A stretch of DNA of 64,000 nt. Source: an uncultured Clostridium sp. (GTDB lineage Bacteria; Bacillota; Clostridia; Lachnospirales; Lachnospiraceae). The notes under the pieces are model-generated. The model had not been told where the DNA came from. It saw only the letters and a program-made list of their open reading frames with translations, and did no database searches. Position 1 is the first letter of the stretch. Each line of letters begins with the position of its first letter. The stretch spans positions 1-64,000 of the forward strand of contig CAMNRM010000004.1 of the NCBI GenBank assembly GCA_946553025.1, given 5' to 3'. Shown one piece after another: positions 1 to 9,111 of the stretch. Made by a program: the position numbers and the translations under genes.

Positions 1-1
1 A

Positions 2-27
2 AAACCGTGGGATTCCATGGTTTCTTA
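2..27 (+). terminator. Rho-independent terminator of an upstream gene
   Basis: The arms AAACCGTGG and CCATGGTTT (one G-U pair) enclose a GATT loop, and the 3' side runs into TTTCTT. It sits at the window edge before an operon on the same strand, so it most likely ends a gene lying outside the window. Confidence 0.55.
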
Positions 28-363
28 GTGTTACAAACTTTTAACTCACAAGTAAAAACAATATATTTGAAAAAGGAGTATTTATCGAGGTAAGAAATTA
101 TTTTATTTGTGTCGGATAAGAAATATTGTGTTTTATGATAAGTGTTTTGTTTTTTTGACTTTTCATACCAGTTTAATTATATTGGAACTACAGCTTCTAC
201 GTTGGCATAATCTGCCGAATTTAGATTGTATGACATTATTAGAAAAACCAATAAAGGGGAAAGGGATTGATGCTGAATATGGAAAGATAATGAAGTTGTA
301 AACTGATAATTTACTACAAAAACTCTAGAATTTTTGTTACAGAGAATAGGAGGAAAATAGTTA
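28..363 (+). other. AT-rich region upstream of glycosyltransferase operon
   Basis: No gene is supported here. A 64-codon reading frame at 107-301 has no ribosome binding site, although its last ~40 residues read like protein, so it may be the tail of a decayed gene. The promoter of the following operon must lie here or outside the window, but no convincing -35/-10 pair stands out against the AT-rich background. AGGAGG at 348-353 belongs to the next gene. Confidence 0.4.
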
Positions 364-1788
364 ATGGGAGTTTCCATCTCACTTATTATACCTGTCTATA
401 ATATGGAAAAATATCTTGTGCATTGTCTTGAAAGTGTTATTAAACAGATAAGTTCGTTTGATGAAATTATAATAGTAAATGATGGTTCTACAGATAATAG
501 TTTATTTATATGTGAAAAATATATGTCTAAATATAAAAATTTTAAGTTGATAAATCAAGAAAATAAAGGGCTATCAGCGGCACGTAATATAGGAATGAAC
601 TTGGCATCTAGTGAATATGTAATGTTTCTTGATTCTGATGATTACTTGAGAACAGATACAGTTAGTTGTTTGAAAAAAGAGTTGAGAAAGTTTCATTATG
701 ATGTGATATATTTTGATACAGATATTCATTGTGAAGATGGATGTGAGGTAGATAGAAATAAATATGACAGAAGTAAAGCACAGTTAGATGGAATCTGTAT
801 GAGCGGATGGGAGTATTTTTCAAGAAGTTATCCAGGGTATTGTTCAGTTCCTGTCTGGATGGCTGTTTATAGAAAAGCGCTTATTGATAAAGCTAATATT
901 AAATTTCCGGAAGGTCTATATTTTGAAGATAATTATTTTTCATTTTTGATTATAACTTATGCAAAGTATGTAATACATCTTTCTGAAAAACTATATCAAA
1001 GAAGATATAGAGCTAATTCGATAATGACAAGCGTGTATTCAGAAAGAAAGTTTGCAGATTATTTAAACATTATATTATTAATTTGGAAAGAAATTATACA
1101 AAGGAAAGAAGTGGATTTTTTAAAGTATGAATCAGTAGTAATGGATTTTATAAATGGTCATTGTTGTCTAAGTTTAGAAAATTTTCAGTTATGTGTAGAA
1201 CAGAAGATTCCGTTGCGTGATGATACAAGAGAATTGTTTTTTTATATGATAAACGAATATGAAGCAATGATTCAAAAATTTATGATAAATCTTGACTTTA
1301 AAAGCATAGGTATAATAATTGAAAGTTTGGAAAATTTTTATAAAATTATTTCCTTTTATCCTCAAGTTAAAATTACATATTATTCTACAATATCAGAATT
1401 AATAAAATTAATAACTCAATTTTATTCTGATTTATTATGTAGACTTCCACTGAATAATAAAAAATATAAAATTGGGATTTTTGGAGTAGGAAAACATACG
1501 GAAGGTTTACTTTCAATATACGAAAAAATAATTGGAACAGTTAATTGTAAGTTGGTTTTTATAGATTCTTTCAAAAAAAATGAAAGCTATAGAAATGAAC
1601 AGGTGATTAGCTTTCAAGATATAGATGAAAGTTTTGATTTTATTATTATTTCTAGTAAGCAGTATGAAAAAGAAATGGAAAGAAATATAAGAAGCGTTAA
1701 TGAGAAAATATCTATATTTACTTTTTATGATATATTTAAAAAGGATATTTTTTCAAAATATGATATATTTTTTGATTTCAGTGTGTGA
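364..1788 (+). CDS. GT2 glycosyltransferase with C-terminal Rossmann-like module
   Basis: Predicted family 2 (GT-A fold) glycosyltransferase that adds a sugar to a surface polysaccharide or lipid-linked glycan from an NDP-sugar. Residues 1-110 show the typical start (SLIIPVYNMEKYL), IIVNDGSTDNS, KGLSAARNIG and the DXD-type motif FLDSDD that binds metal-nucleotide. After a middle region with no recognised fold, residues ~365-465 hold a second domain opening with KIGIFGVGKHTEG, a glycine-rich loop after a beta strand as in Rossmann folds. The ATG is 10 bases after AGGAGG (348-353). It is the first of five adjacent same-strand glycosyltransferase genes, all AT-rich. The acceptor and sugar cannot be told from sequence. 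Confidence 0.88.
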   Translation: MGVSISLIIPVYNMEKYLVHCLESVIKQISSFDEIIIVNDGSTDNSLFICEKYMSKYKNFKLINQENKGLSAARNIGMNLASSEYVMFLDSDDYLRTDTVSCLKKELRKFHYDVIYFDTDIHCEDGCEVDRNKYDRSKAQLDGICMSGWEYFSRSYPGYCSVPVWMAVYRKALIDKANIKFPEGLYFEDNYFSFLIITYAKYVIHLSEKLYQRRYRANSIMTSVYSERKFADYLNIILLIWKEIIQRKEVDFLKYESVVMDFINGHCCLSLENFQLCVEQKIPLRDDTRELFFYMINEYEAMIQKFMINLDFKSIGIIIESLENFYKIISFYPQVKITYYSTISELIKLITQFYSDLLCRLPLNNKKYKIGIFGVGKHTEGLLSIYEKIIGTVNCKLVFIDSFKKNESYRNEQVISFQDIDESFDFIIISSKQYEKEMERNIRSVNEKISIFTFYDIFKKDIFSKYDIFFDFSV

Positions 1789-1813
1789 TTATAAATAGAG
1801 GTTTTAAGAAAAA

Positions 1814-3091
1814 ATGAATCAAATAAAAGTATCAATCATAATGCCTGTGTATAATACCGGAGTGTATTTAGAAGAAGCATTAAAGACTATCTTTTCTCAA
1901 AAATTCCAATCCTTTGAATTGATTTGTGTAGATGATTTTTCGGATGATTATTTAACTAAAAGTATATTACAAAGTTATAATAATAAAAATGAAAATATGA
2001 AAGTAATTTGGCTGGAAAGAAATACAGGAGCAGGGAAAGCCAGAAATATTGGATTTGCTAAGGCAATAGGAGAGTATACAATTTTTTTAGATGCAGATGA
2101 TTTATTTGCAGAAGATTTCTTGGAAAAAATGTATCAATCTATTGTAATGAATCATGCAGATGTATGCATGTGTGGATATGAGGAATTTTATATAAATAAC
2201 AATAAAAAATATTTCAAGAATTCATATATGCCAGATGATTATAAAGTTAATTTTGATAACAGAGAAGACTGGCTATTAGATATACCAATGTCAGCTTGGA
2301 ATAAATTATGCAAGACACAATTTTTGAAAGAGAATAAAATTTTTTTTCAGTCACTAGATTCCTGTAATGATGTTTTTTTTTCTTGCATGGTAATGATAAA
2401 TGCTAAAAAAAGATGTTTTGTTAATGATAAACCGTTAATTTTTTACAGAACTAATTTGAAAACACAGATTTCTTCTAGGCGGAATCCAGTGAATTTATAT
2501 ACTGCAGTAATGTTAATGGAAAACGTTATAAAAAATGAAGATAAAAACTTAGTAATACAATGGTTAACTTCTTTACTTTTAGGACATGGAATAATTGAAA
2601 TGCAAAATTGTTGTAATGAATTATATAATCAGCAATTTTATTATAAGTTAAAAGCATTTTTTAGGGAACATATAGTTTATTTTCAAAATATTATGTTTTC
2701 AATTTATATGCAAAATATAAAGGAATTATCTTATGAAAATTGGAAAAGAATGGGATTTAATAATATAGATCTTTTTAACCAGCTTCATTTTACAGCAGAA
2801 GTATTAATAAAAAGAATAAGTGGAGAAAAACGGATTTTTTTATGGGGATTAGGATACCGAGGAAATATATTTCAGAAATTTTGTAAAGAGCAACAAATAA
2901 CTTTATATGGAGTAACAGATATAAAAAATCACGATATAGGAAGTATAACAGATTATGGAAATAGAATTGTTAGAACAGAATATGTTTTACAAAGTGATGG
3001 ACTAATTATAGCAGCAAATAGGACAATTTATGAATATTTGAAAAAAAGAAACTTAAGATTATTGGATTTATCTGAATTTTATTTGTTTTAA
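1814..3091 (+). CDS. GT2 glycosyltransferase with C-terminal Rossmann-like module
   Basis: Second GT2 enzyme of the operon, starting 25 bases after the previous stop. The N-terminal 110 residues carry SIIMPVYNTGVYLEEAL, the nucleotide-binding VDDFSDD, GAGKARNIGFAKA and the acidic metal site FLDADD. Residues ~338-425 form a short extra domain beginning with RIFLWGLGYRGN, the same strand/glycine-loop pattern found in the neighbouring genes. Composition is very AT-rich, like the preceding gene. It probably extends or branches the same glycan. The donor sugar is unknown. Confidence 0.88.
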   Translation: MNQIKVSIIMPVYNTGVYLEEALKTIFSQKFQSFELICVDDFSDDYLTKSILQSYNNKNENMKVIWLERNTGAGKARNIGFAKAIGEYTIFLDADDLFAEDFLEKMYQSIVMNHADVCMCGYEEFYINNNKKYFKNSYMPDDYKVNFDNREDWLLDIPMSAWNKLCKTQFLKENKIFFQSLDSCNDVFFSCMVMINAKKRCFVNDKPLIFYRTNLKTQISSRRNPVNLYTAVMLMENVIKNEDKNLVIQWLTSLLLGHGIIEMQNCCNELYNQQFYYKLKAFFREHIVYFQNIMFSIYMQNIKELSYENWKRMGFNNIDLFNQLHFTAEVLIKRISGEKRIFLWGLGYRGNIFQKFCKEQQITLYGVTDIKNHDIGSITDYGNRIVRTEYVLQSDGLIIAANRTIYEYLKKRNLRLLDLSEFYLF

Positions 3092-3133
3092 CTAAATATG
3101 GGTTTTAATTAACTTAAGAAAGGTCTATATAAA

Positions 3134-4666
3134 ATGCAGAACTTAATAATGAATGAGAAGCAATTTTTTATAGATTTAAAAGTAAAGAAAACAATAATTA
3201 TTTATGGCGCAGGAATGGTTGGCAATTTAGTATATTCCCGTCTGCTTTCTAATGGATTTAAAAAATATATTATAGGCTTTGCAGTATCCTGTAAAAATAA
3301 AGAAAATTATTTCGATGTACCAGTATATGAAGCCTCTGAATTATTAAAGTATAAAGAATCCGCAGATGTTATAGTTGCTACTCTCTCAAATTTACATATA
3401 GAAATATTAAATACATTACAGCAATATGGATTCAAACATATATGGATAATAACCGAAGAATTGTATCAGAATATGGCAGAAAATTATATTGAAGAATATC
3501 GAAGGATGCATAATTTTACAAAGGTTTCGGTAGATGTTCTATTAATGGCATCCGATAATAATTCATCTTCTGGGGCCTTTTTATGTTTGGCTGATTTAAG
3601 CGTGGAATTGAGTAAATATGGGATAAAAAATGTCATTGTTCTTCCGGAATATGGAAATGGAGAAAAGATATTATTAAGCAAAAATATTGATTTTGTGTAT
3701 ATTCCATCAAGAGATTGGGCAAAAAAATTGGACAGAGTTTCATATGTTTCAAAAGATATGAAAATAGTACAAGAAGTGAACACCAAAGCTGTTTTAGAAA
3801 TAGAATCTTTTATTGTTCAACACCAAGTGAAATTAGTTCACAATAACACATCGTATACTTATGTGGGAGCAGTTGCAGCAAAAAATAAAAAAATTCCCTT
3901 TGTATGGCATATTCGCGAAAATATTTATGAACAGGGATTTGAATTTATTGATTATGAAAAGTCCATAAAGTTTATTAATCAGTCTGCAAAAATTATTGCT
4001 GTTTCTAGCTTTATTTCTAGATGTTATCAGGGATTGGAAACGAACAATATTTTAACATGCTATGATGGAGTACGAATTGAGGATTATTATAATGCTGAAA
4101 AACAGCTATTTAAAAAAGAAAAAATTTTCATTACTTTAGTAGGCTCTATTGCACCAGTAAAAAATCAAAGAGAATTAATCGAAGCAGCTTATATTTTAAA
4201 GAAAAAGGAAATAAAATTTATCATTCAGTTCGTTGGAAATGGAGATAAAAATTATATTGAAGAATTAAAAGAAATAGTTAAAGAATATTGTCTAGAAAAT
4301 GAAATTATTTTTGCAGGAAGGACAGATAATGTTTCTCTGTTTTATCAAGAAGCAGATATTATTGCAGTTTGTTCAAAAGCCGAAGCCTTTGGCAGGACGA
4401 CAGTGGAAGCACAGCTTGCCGGGTGTTTAGTTATTGGGGCAGATATAGGAGCCACACCAGAATTAATCGAGGACGGAAAAACAGGATTTTTGTATCAACA
4501 TGGAAATATTGAAGATTTTGCAGAAAAAATTATTTGTGCATTAAGCGAACAGGAAATTTCTAATAAAATAGCAGCAAATGGACAAAGACACGCCTATAAT
4601 CTTTATACAAAGGAACGAAATGCCAAAGAGATAATTAGTCTATATAAAGAAATATTATCAGGCTAG
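3134..4666 (+). CDS. GT4 glycosyltransferase with N-terminal Rossmann-like module
   Basis: Predicted retaining GT-B glycosyltransferase of family 4. Residues ~18-125 are an added domain starting with IIIYGAGMVGN, resembling the nucleotide-binding half of PglD-like proteins. From residue ~135 the GT4 body follows. The C-terminal half has ITLVGSIAPVKNQ (donor-domain strand), FAGRTDNV, and the family's EAFGRTTVEAQLAGCLV with the phosphate-contacting EX7E spacing, then GATPELIEDGKTG. At 510 residues it is longer than a usual GT4 (~370) by about the size of the extra module. It is in the same operon as the two GT2 genes before it, with a 42-base gap. Confidence 0.88.
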   Translation: MQNLIMNEKQFFIDLKVKKTIIIYGAGMVGNLVYSRLLSNGFKKYIIGFAVSCKNKENYFDVPVYEASELLKYKESADVIVATLSNLHIEILNTLQQYGFKHIWIITEELYQNMAENYIEEYRRMHNFTKVSVDVLLMASDNNSSSGAFLCLADLSVELSKYGIKNVIVLPEYGNGEKILLSKNIDFVYIPSRDWAKKLDRVSYVSKDMKIVQEVNTKAVLEIESFIVQHQVKLVHNNTSYTYVGAVAAKNKKIPFVWHIRENIYEQGFEFIDYEKSIKFINQSAKIIAVSSFISRCYQGLETNNILTCYDGVRIEDYYNAEKQLFKKEKIFITLVGSIAPVKNQRELIEAAYILKKKEIKFIIQFVGNGDKNYIEELKEIVKEYCLENEIIFAGRTDNVSLFYQEADIIAVCSKAEAFGRTTVEAQLAGCLVIGADIGATPELIEDGKTGFLYQHGNIEDFAEKIICALSEQEISNKIAANGQRHAYNLYTKERNAKEIISLYKEILSG

Positions 4667-4680
4667 GTGGGGGATGAAGG

Positions 4681-5826
4681 ATGACAAAATCAGTTACTAC
4701 ATATTATGCGGAAGAAATCGTAAATAAACTTATCCAGGAAAAAACTATCGCTGTATTTGGTGCACGAATTGTGGCGGTTGAGGTTGCCTCCTGTCTTATG
4801 GGGGAACCATATCATTTACAGATTTCCCGGTTTATTGTTTCTCAGGTGGAAGAAAATCCAACTGAACTTTTTGAAAGGCCAGTGATTCCACTTAGCAGAG
4901 CAGAAAATGAGATTTCTAAAAATACATTAATTGTTATTGCTTGTATGGAGAAAAATCTGGATGAAATAACAAAAAGTTTACACCAGGCTGGTTTCTACAA
5001 TCTTCTTCCACTTACCTTTGAATGTGATTTATGGAGTTATTTACGCGGAAATTATTTTATGGAATATAGCCGTAAGAACCATAAAAAATATTTGAAATTA
5101 GAAGAAGAGTTAGTATTTGTAAAAGATATTAAGCCCAAGCAGGAAGTATGTATATATACTGCAAAATGTCATGTAGACAAGGTTTTACATGAGGATACTA
5201 GCCAATTTTCCTGGGAAATTCCGATACAGGTAGGGGCGGAATTAACGGAAAAGAGGATATGTGCAGTTTGCGATAATACAGGGGATAATATTTCTGAAAA
5301 GAATAGGGAATATTGTGAACTGACGGCGCTTTACTGGATATGGAAAAATATACAGGCGAAGTATGTGGGTTTGTGTCATTATCGGAGGCATTTTGAATTG
5401 GACGAAAAGCAGCTTCTTCATCTGTCTGCATCCGATATTGATGTTGTTGTTACAATTCCTATTTTAAATTTCCCTTCAGTAGGAGAAGTTTATGCCCAGG
5501 ATCATAATGAAGATGATTGGAAAATTATGATGGAAGGGATTAAGAAGATAGCACCAGAATATACAGATACAGCAAAATCTGTTCAGGATGGAATTTATTA
5601 TTATGCTTACAATATGTTTATTGCAAGAAAGACAATTTTTGATTCCTATTGTCAGTGGCTTTTTCCTATTTTAAGCTATTGTGAAAAACATTGTAAAAGG
5701 AAGGAAAGTACGTATCAAAACAGATATATAGGTTTTTTGGCAGAGCGCTTGTTGACGATTTATATGAAGCATCATGAAGAAGAATATAAAATTGCATATG
5801 CGAGAAAGCATTTTATTGATAATTAA
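4681..5826 (+). CDS. DUF4422 glycosyltransferase-like protein with N-terminal Rossmann-like module
   Basis: The C-terminal ~240 residues carry the hallmarks of the DUF4422 family found in exopolysaccharide loci (likely GT-A-type transferases): DNTGDNISEKNREYCELTA, then YVGLCHYRRHF, and a DVVV strand. The first ~120 residues are a separate module beginning KTIAVFGARIVAVE, paralogous in pattern to the Rossmann-like modules of its neighbours. A GGGGGATGAAGG ribosome binding site precedes the ATG, 15 bases after the upstream stop. Its function in the pathway is inferred only from operon context; no sugar specificity can be read. Confidence 0.82.
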   Translation: MTKSVTTYYAEEIVNKLIQEKTIAVFGARIVAVEVASCLMGEPYHLQISRFIVSQVEENPTELFERPVIPLSRAENEISKNTLIVIACMEKNLDEITKSLHQAGFYNLLPLTFECDLWSYLRGNYFMEYSRKNHKKYLKLEEELVFVKDIKPKQEVCIYTAKCHVDKVLHEDTSQFSWEIPIQVGAELTEKRICAVCDNTGDNISEKNREYCELTALYWIWKNIQAKYVGLCHYRRHFELDEKQLLHLSASDIDVVVTIPILNFPSVGEVYAQDHNEDDWKIMMEGIKKIAPEYTDTAKSVQDGIYYYAYNMFIARKTIFDSYCQWLFPILSYCEKHCKRKESTYQNRYIGFLAERLLTIYMKHHEEEYKIAYARKHFIDN

Positions 5827-5926
5827 AATTTTTTGATAGGAAAAAGCTTTAATTAGAGTAGTTTGTTTCTTGCTACAAAATAGTATTAGAACATAGATTA
5901 GATGTTATATCTAAGAGGGCATTTTG

Positions 5927-7066
5927 ATGAAGAATAAAATATACATTTTCGGTGCTCATTCCCGCGCCCAAACCCTAGCTACATATTTGTGCTATTTAGA
6001 TGAAGATATCCATATTGAAGCCTATTTCTATGATAATGATGAGGAAAATCCTGAAACTATTGGAGAAATTCCTGTGTTTCGGATAAGTGAAATTACGGAT
6101 ATCCATGCAATAAACTTATCTCCGGATTATCCGGTGTACCTGGGAACAAGAGGAGTTTTTCATGAAAAGATTACGAAAGTGCTGGAAAAAATTGGTTTCA
6201 AAACAATAAAACCAGTAACCGTAGAGATGGACTTAAATCTCCGCAACCAATATCTTGAAAAATATTTTGCAAATATTGGGCGAGAATTCCTTAAACTGGA
6301 CAAGCTGAAGAATAAGCAGAAAGTATTACTCGTTTCGACATTTACGGCTTCGAGATTAACCAATGAAATCTCAGCAACGGTCTATGTGGTCAAATCCCCC
6401 TTCGACCGACCTTTACAGCAAGAATATTCCTTAGCTTCCTATGAAAAGGAAATTTATGCCGGGGCAGTATTTGCTGGAGATTTCCCAAATCGCTTGCCAG
6501 AAAATGCATTAAGGGATGATACAGGAGATAATATCTCCGATAAAAATAAGCAGTTTTGCGAACTGACGGCGCTCTACTGGCTCTGGAAACATGCCGGGGA
6601 AGAGATTATAGGTCTGGCCCATTACCGTAGGCACTTTCTTTTCCCGGAGGACTGGAAGGAGAGAATGTTAAACAACCAGATAGATGTAATCCTTCCTGTA
6701 CCCCTCTATGTTGCTCCAAGTGTGGAAGAAAACTTTAAAAGTCGTCATGCTCCGTCAGATTGGGAGTTTATGATGCAATATTTAAAAGAGAACTATCCAG
6801 AAGATTTCCCGGTAGCCAGTAAATTTTTTAAAGGAAATCTCTACTCTCCCTGTAATATGTTCGTGATGAAAAGGGAAGTCTTAAATACCCTGTGTACCTG
6901 GTTATTTTCTATTTTATTTCAAGTTGCAACTCATGGAGGGCAAAAAGACGATTCTTACTTAAATCGTTATCCGGGATTTGTTTCGGAGCGACTTATCAGC
7001 CTGTTTTTTGAAATAAATCGTGAAAAATTTAAGGTGGTATATGCAGATAAAAATTTCCTTCCATAA
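5927..7066 (+). CDS. DUF4422 glycosyltransferase-like protein, second copy
   Basis: Paralogue of the preceding gene: an N-terminal module opens at residue 3 with KIYIFGAHSRAQ, followed by the DUF4422 body with DDTGDNISDKNKQFCELTA, IGLAHYRRHF and DVILPVPLYVAPSVEENF. The ATG at 5927 is preferred over the in-frame TTG at 5924 because AAGAGGG (5913-5919) is then 7-8 bases upstream. The gene is less AT-rich than the four before it and follows a 100-base gap, so it may be an older resident or separately acquired. A strong terminator follows and closes the polysaccharide cluster. Confidence 0.82.
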   Translation: MKNKIYIFGAHSRAQTLATYLCYLDEDIHIEAYFYDNDEENPETIGEIPVFRISEITDIHAINLSPDYPVYLGTRGVFHEKITKVLEKIGFKTIKPVTVEMDLNLRNQYLEKYFANIGREFLKLDKLKNKQKVLLVSTFTASRLTNEISATVYVVKSPFDRPLQQEYSLASYEKEIYAGAVFAGDFPNRLPENALRDDTGDNISDKNKQFCELTALYWLWKHAGEEIIGLAHYRRHFLFPEDWKERMLNNQIDVILPVPLYVAPSVEENFKSRHAPSDWEFMMQYLKENYPEDFPVASKFFKGNLYSPCNMFVMKREVLNTLCTWLFSILFQVATHGGQKDDSYLNRYPGFVSERLISLFFEINREKFKVVYADKNFLP

Positions 7067-7076
7067 GTACTGAAAA

Positions 7077-7149
7077 ATCCTCTTGCTTTAATGATACCTC
7101 AGATCTCTGCTCGTGGTCTGGGTATCAGAGCAAGAGGATGTAAATTTTT
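7077..7149 (+). terminator. Bidirectional terminator after glycosyltransferase cluster
   Basis: Arms ATCCTCTTGCT (7077-7087) and AGCAAGAGGAT (7129-7139) pair perfectly, with an inner GATACC/GGTATC stem. An A-run lies before and ATTTTT after. It lies between two converging genes (stops at 7066 and 7178) and probably serves both strands. Confidence 0.8.
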
Positions 7150-7177
7150 GAAGTTAAAGTTTTCTATGATGTTAGGG

Positions 7178-8752
7178 CTATTTTGAGGAATACTTTTTAA
7201 TCATACACACATGCCCCTTTTCCTCATTATAATCAATGCCAACAAGCAGAATATCGCCCGTATATTCTTTAATCCAGTCGGTATACTGTTTGTTTTTGAT
7301 TTGATTTATAGCACCCTGGGCAGATTTATTCCATTTCAGCTCAATTAGCAACGCAGGATGTTCGATACCTTGCCTGGGAAGATAGACAATATCTGCAAAG
7401 CCCTTACCAGACGGAAGTTCTAAATTGGGTGGAAGGTAATAGGCTTTGGCGCTGAAATAGGCCATAAGTATCGTACATTTCAGAGCATTTTCATCGCTGT
7501 ATTTGAGGATAGAGGTTGTTTCCTGATGGATAGCTTCTATCCCGTCAGCAACTGCCTTTCCATCCATAGCCCATGTACTTTTCAGCAAATTCTCCGACCG
7601 CTCAAGCGCACAAATTACCCCTTCCCACCCCGGCCCATCCACGGCATTCATAAATTCCTGTGCGATTTCCTGATTGGGGATATAGACGGTGCTGGCTTTT
7701 TTATCATAGGTCAAATAGCCAAGATGGATTAACAGTGTAAGCACATCATCCCGGGTTTTCAGGGTGGTCATATCGTTTTGAAATTTCCTTGTATTGATTT
7801 TGCAGCGTCCATTTCCCAGCATTTCAATAATCGCTTCTTTCAGTCCGTCGAAGTTTAAATCAATATAGATTTTCAGCGCTTCATAAGTTTCCGTCCCTGT
7901 CCAGTAGCTTTGAAATTCTTTCCAGGTTAGTGCATCGATGACAGATTTTGGGTTGTAGATAAGGCAGTTACCCAGCTGGTAGCCGTCATACCATTTTTTC
8001 ATTTCTGTATAATCTACACTGTGTTTTTTACATTGCATGGCGACTTCTTCTTCGGTAAAGCCAAAGTATTCTCCAAGTTCTCTGGGCTCAACCATGGAAT
8101 ATTCGTCAAAGATATTAATCGCGGAGTGCTCTCCATATTTTTTTATCGGCAGAATTCCCGTCATATAAGCAAGTTCTACATACTGCGCTCCTTTAAAAAG
8201 CCCACGCAGGAAATCCAGGTAAGTTTTCTGTACATCCTGGCGATCTTTGGCAAAGCGGAAGACACAGTCCCATTCATCGATAATAAAGATAAAGCCCTGG
8301 CTTGTTTTTGCATAAATTTGTCTTAAAACATCCGGCAAACCATAAAAGTCTACATCAAAAACAGCGCCGAATTCTGCCTCCAGTTCACGAATAACAACTT
8401 CCTGGATCTTGTCGATAAAGATATCAAAATGCGATTTCTGAAATAAAAACTGCTGGATATCCAGCCGAATAACATGGTGCTGGTTCAGATGCTGCTTATA
8501 GGAAGCTTCCTGTTCTATTTTTTTCCCGTTAAACAATTCTCCCGACGCACTGCCTTTGCTGTAATAGGCCGTCAGCATATCTGCGGCCATGGATTTTCCA
8601 AAGCGGCGGGGACGGCTTACACAGAGATGTTTCATTCGGGATTTATTGAGCTTGGGGTTAATCCGGGAAATCAGCATGGTTTTATCCACGTAAAGTTCGT
8701 CGGATATGGCCTGTTGGAAAGCTTCATTTCCCGGATTTACATATAATCCCAT
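7178..8752 (-). CDS. AAA-ATPase-like / PD-(D/E)XK nuclease-like protein
   Basis: Member of the large uncharacterised family that joins a predicted AAA-ATPase (PF09820-like) to a PD-(D/E)XK nuclease-like C-terminus (PF08011-like), common in gut Firmicutes and Bacteroidetes. Visible motifs: LYVDKTMLI near residue 25, a modified P-loop SRPRRFGKS (~45-53), the Walker B-like FIFIIDEWD (~155), WYDGYQLG, and at the C-terminus GFADIVYL...LLIELKW, giving the nuclease D...ExK residues. At 524 residues it is full length. AAAGGAAC precedes the ATG. The biological role is unknown; mobile-element or defence functions are proposed only by analogy. Confidence 0.85.
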   Translation of the reverse strand: MGLYVNPGNEAFQQAISDELYVDKTMLISRINPKLNKSRMKHLCVSRPRRFGKSMAADMLTAYYSKGSASGELFNGKKIEQEASYKQHLNQHHVIRLDIQQFLFQKSHFDIFIDKIQEVVIRELEAEFGAVFDVDFYGLPDVLRQIYAKTSQGFIFIIDEWDCVFRFAKDRQDVQKTYLDFLRGLFKGAQYVELAYMTGILPIKKYGEHSAINIFDEYSMVEPRELGEYFGFTEEEVAMQCKKHSVDYTEMKKWYDGYQLGNCLIYNPKSVIDALTWKEFQSYWTGTETYEALKIYIDLNFDGLKEAIIEMLGNGRCKINTRKFQNDMTTLKTRDDVLTLLIHLGYLTYDKKASTVYIPNQEIAQEFMNAVDGPGWEGVICALERSENLLKSTWAMDGKAVADGIEAIHQETTSILKYSDENALKCTILMAYFSAKAYYLPPNLELPSGKGFADIVYLPRQGIEHPALLIELKWNKSAQGAINQIKNKQYTDWIKEYTGDILLVGIDYNEEKGHVCMIKKYSSK

Positions 8753-9111
8753 CAGTTCACCAGTTCCTTTCTGTAATCTATGAACTACAATTACAAACTA
8801 TAATTTATCATCTACAACTCTACTTCCCCATCCCAAAACCCCGCAGTTTTCTATGAAATGCATTTCGGCGGGAATAGATACTCTGGTTTTGACCCGGGAA
8901 AGCGATTTCGGTTGCTGAATTGTAAAAATATTTCCTGTAGATGTGGAAAATTATAACATATTTATTTTTAGAAATCAATTCCGTTAAAACATAAATCTCC
9001 TTGCTTATTCCTCTTTCAACCGTTATAATTGAGGCAGAGAGAGGGTTTTCTTTTGTGAAAGCGTATTGGGATGGGGCTGGGAGCAGGTTATTGGAAAGGA
9101 GTGGTGTGTAC
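8753..9111. other. Divergent intergenic region between two AAA-ATPase paralogues
   Basis: This stretch separates the intact minus-strand gene from its decayed plus-strand paralogue. It should hold the promoter of the intact gene; an AT-rich block near 8795-8810 would fit a minus-strand -10 element. At 9093-9101 GGAAAGGAG is a good ribosome binding site for the pseudogene start at 9112. No other gene is seen. Confidence 0.4.

Noticed and set aside
107-301. 64-codon frame before the glycosyltransferase operon
   Set aside because: No ribosome binding site, no recognised family; at best the tail of a decayed gene.
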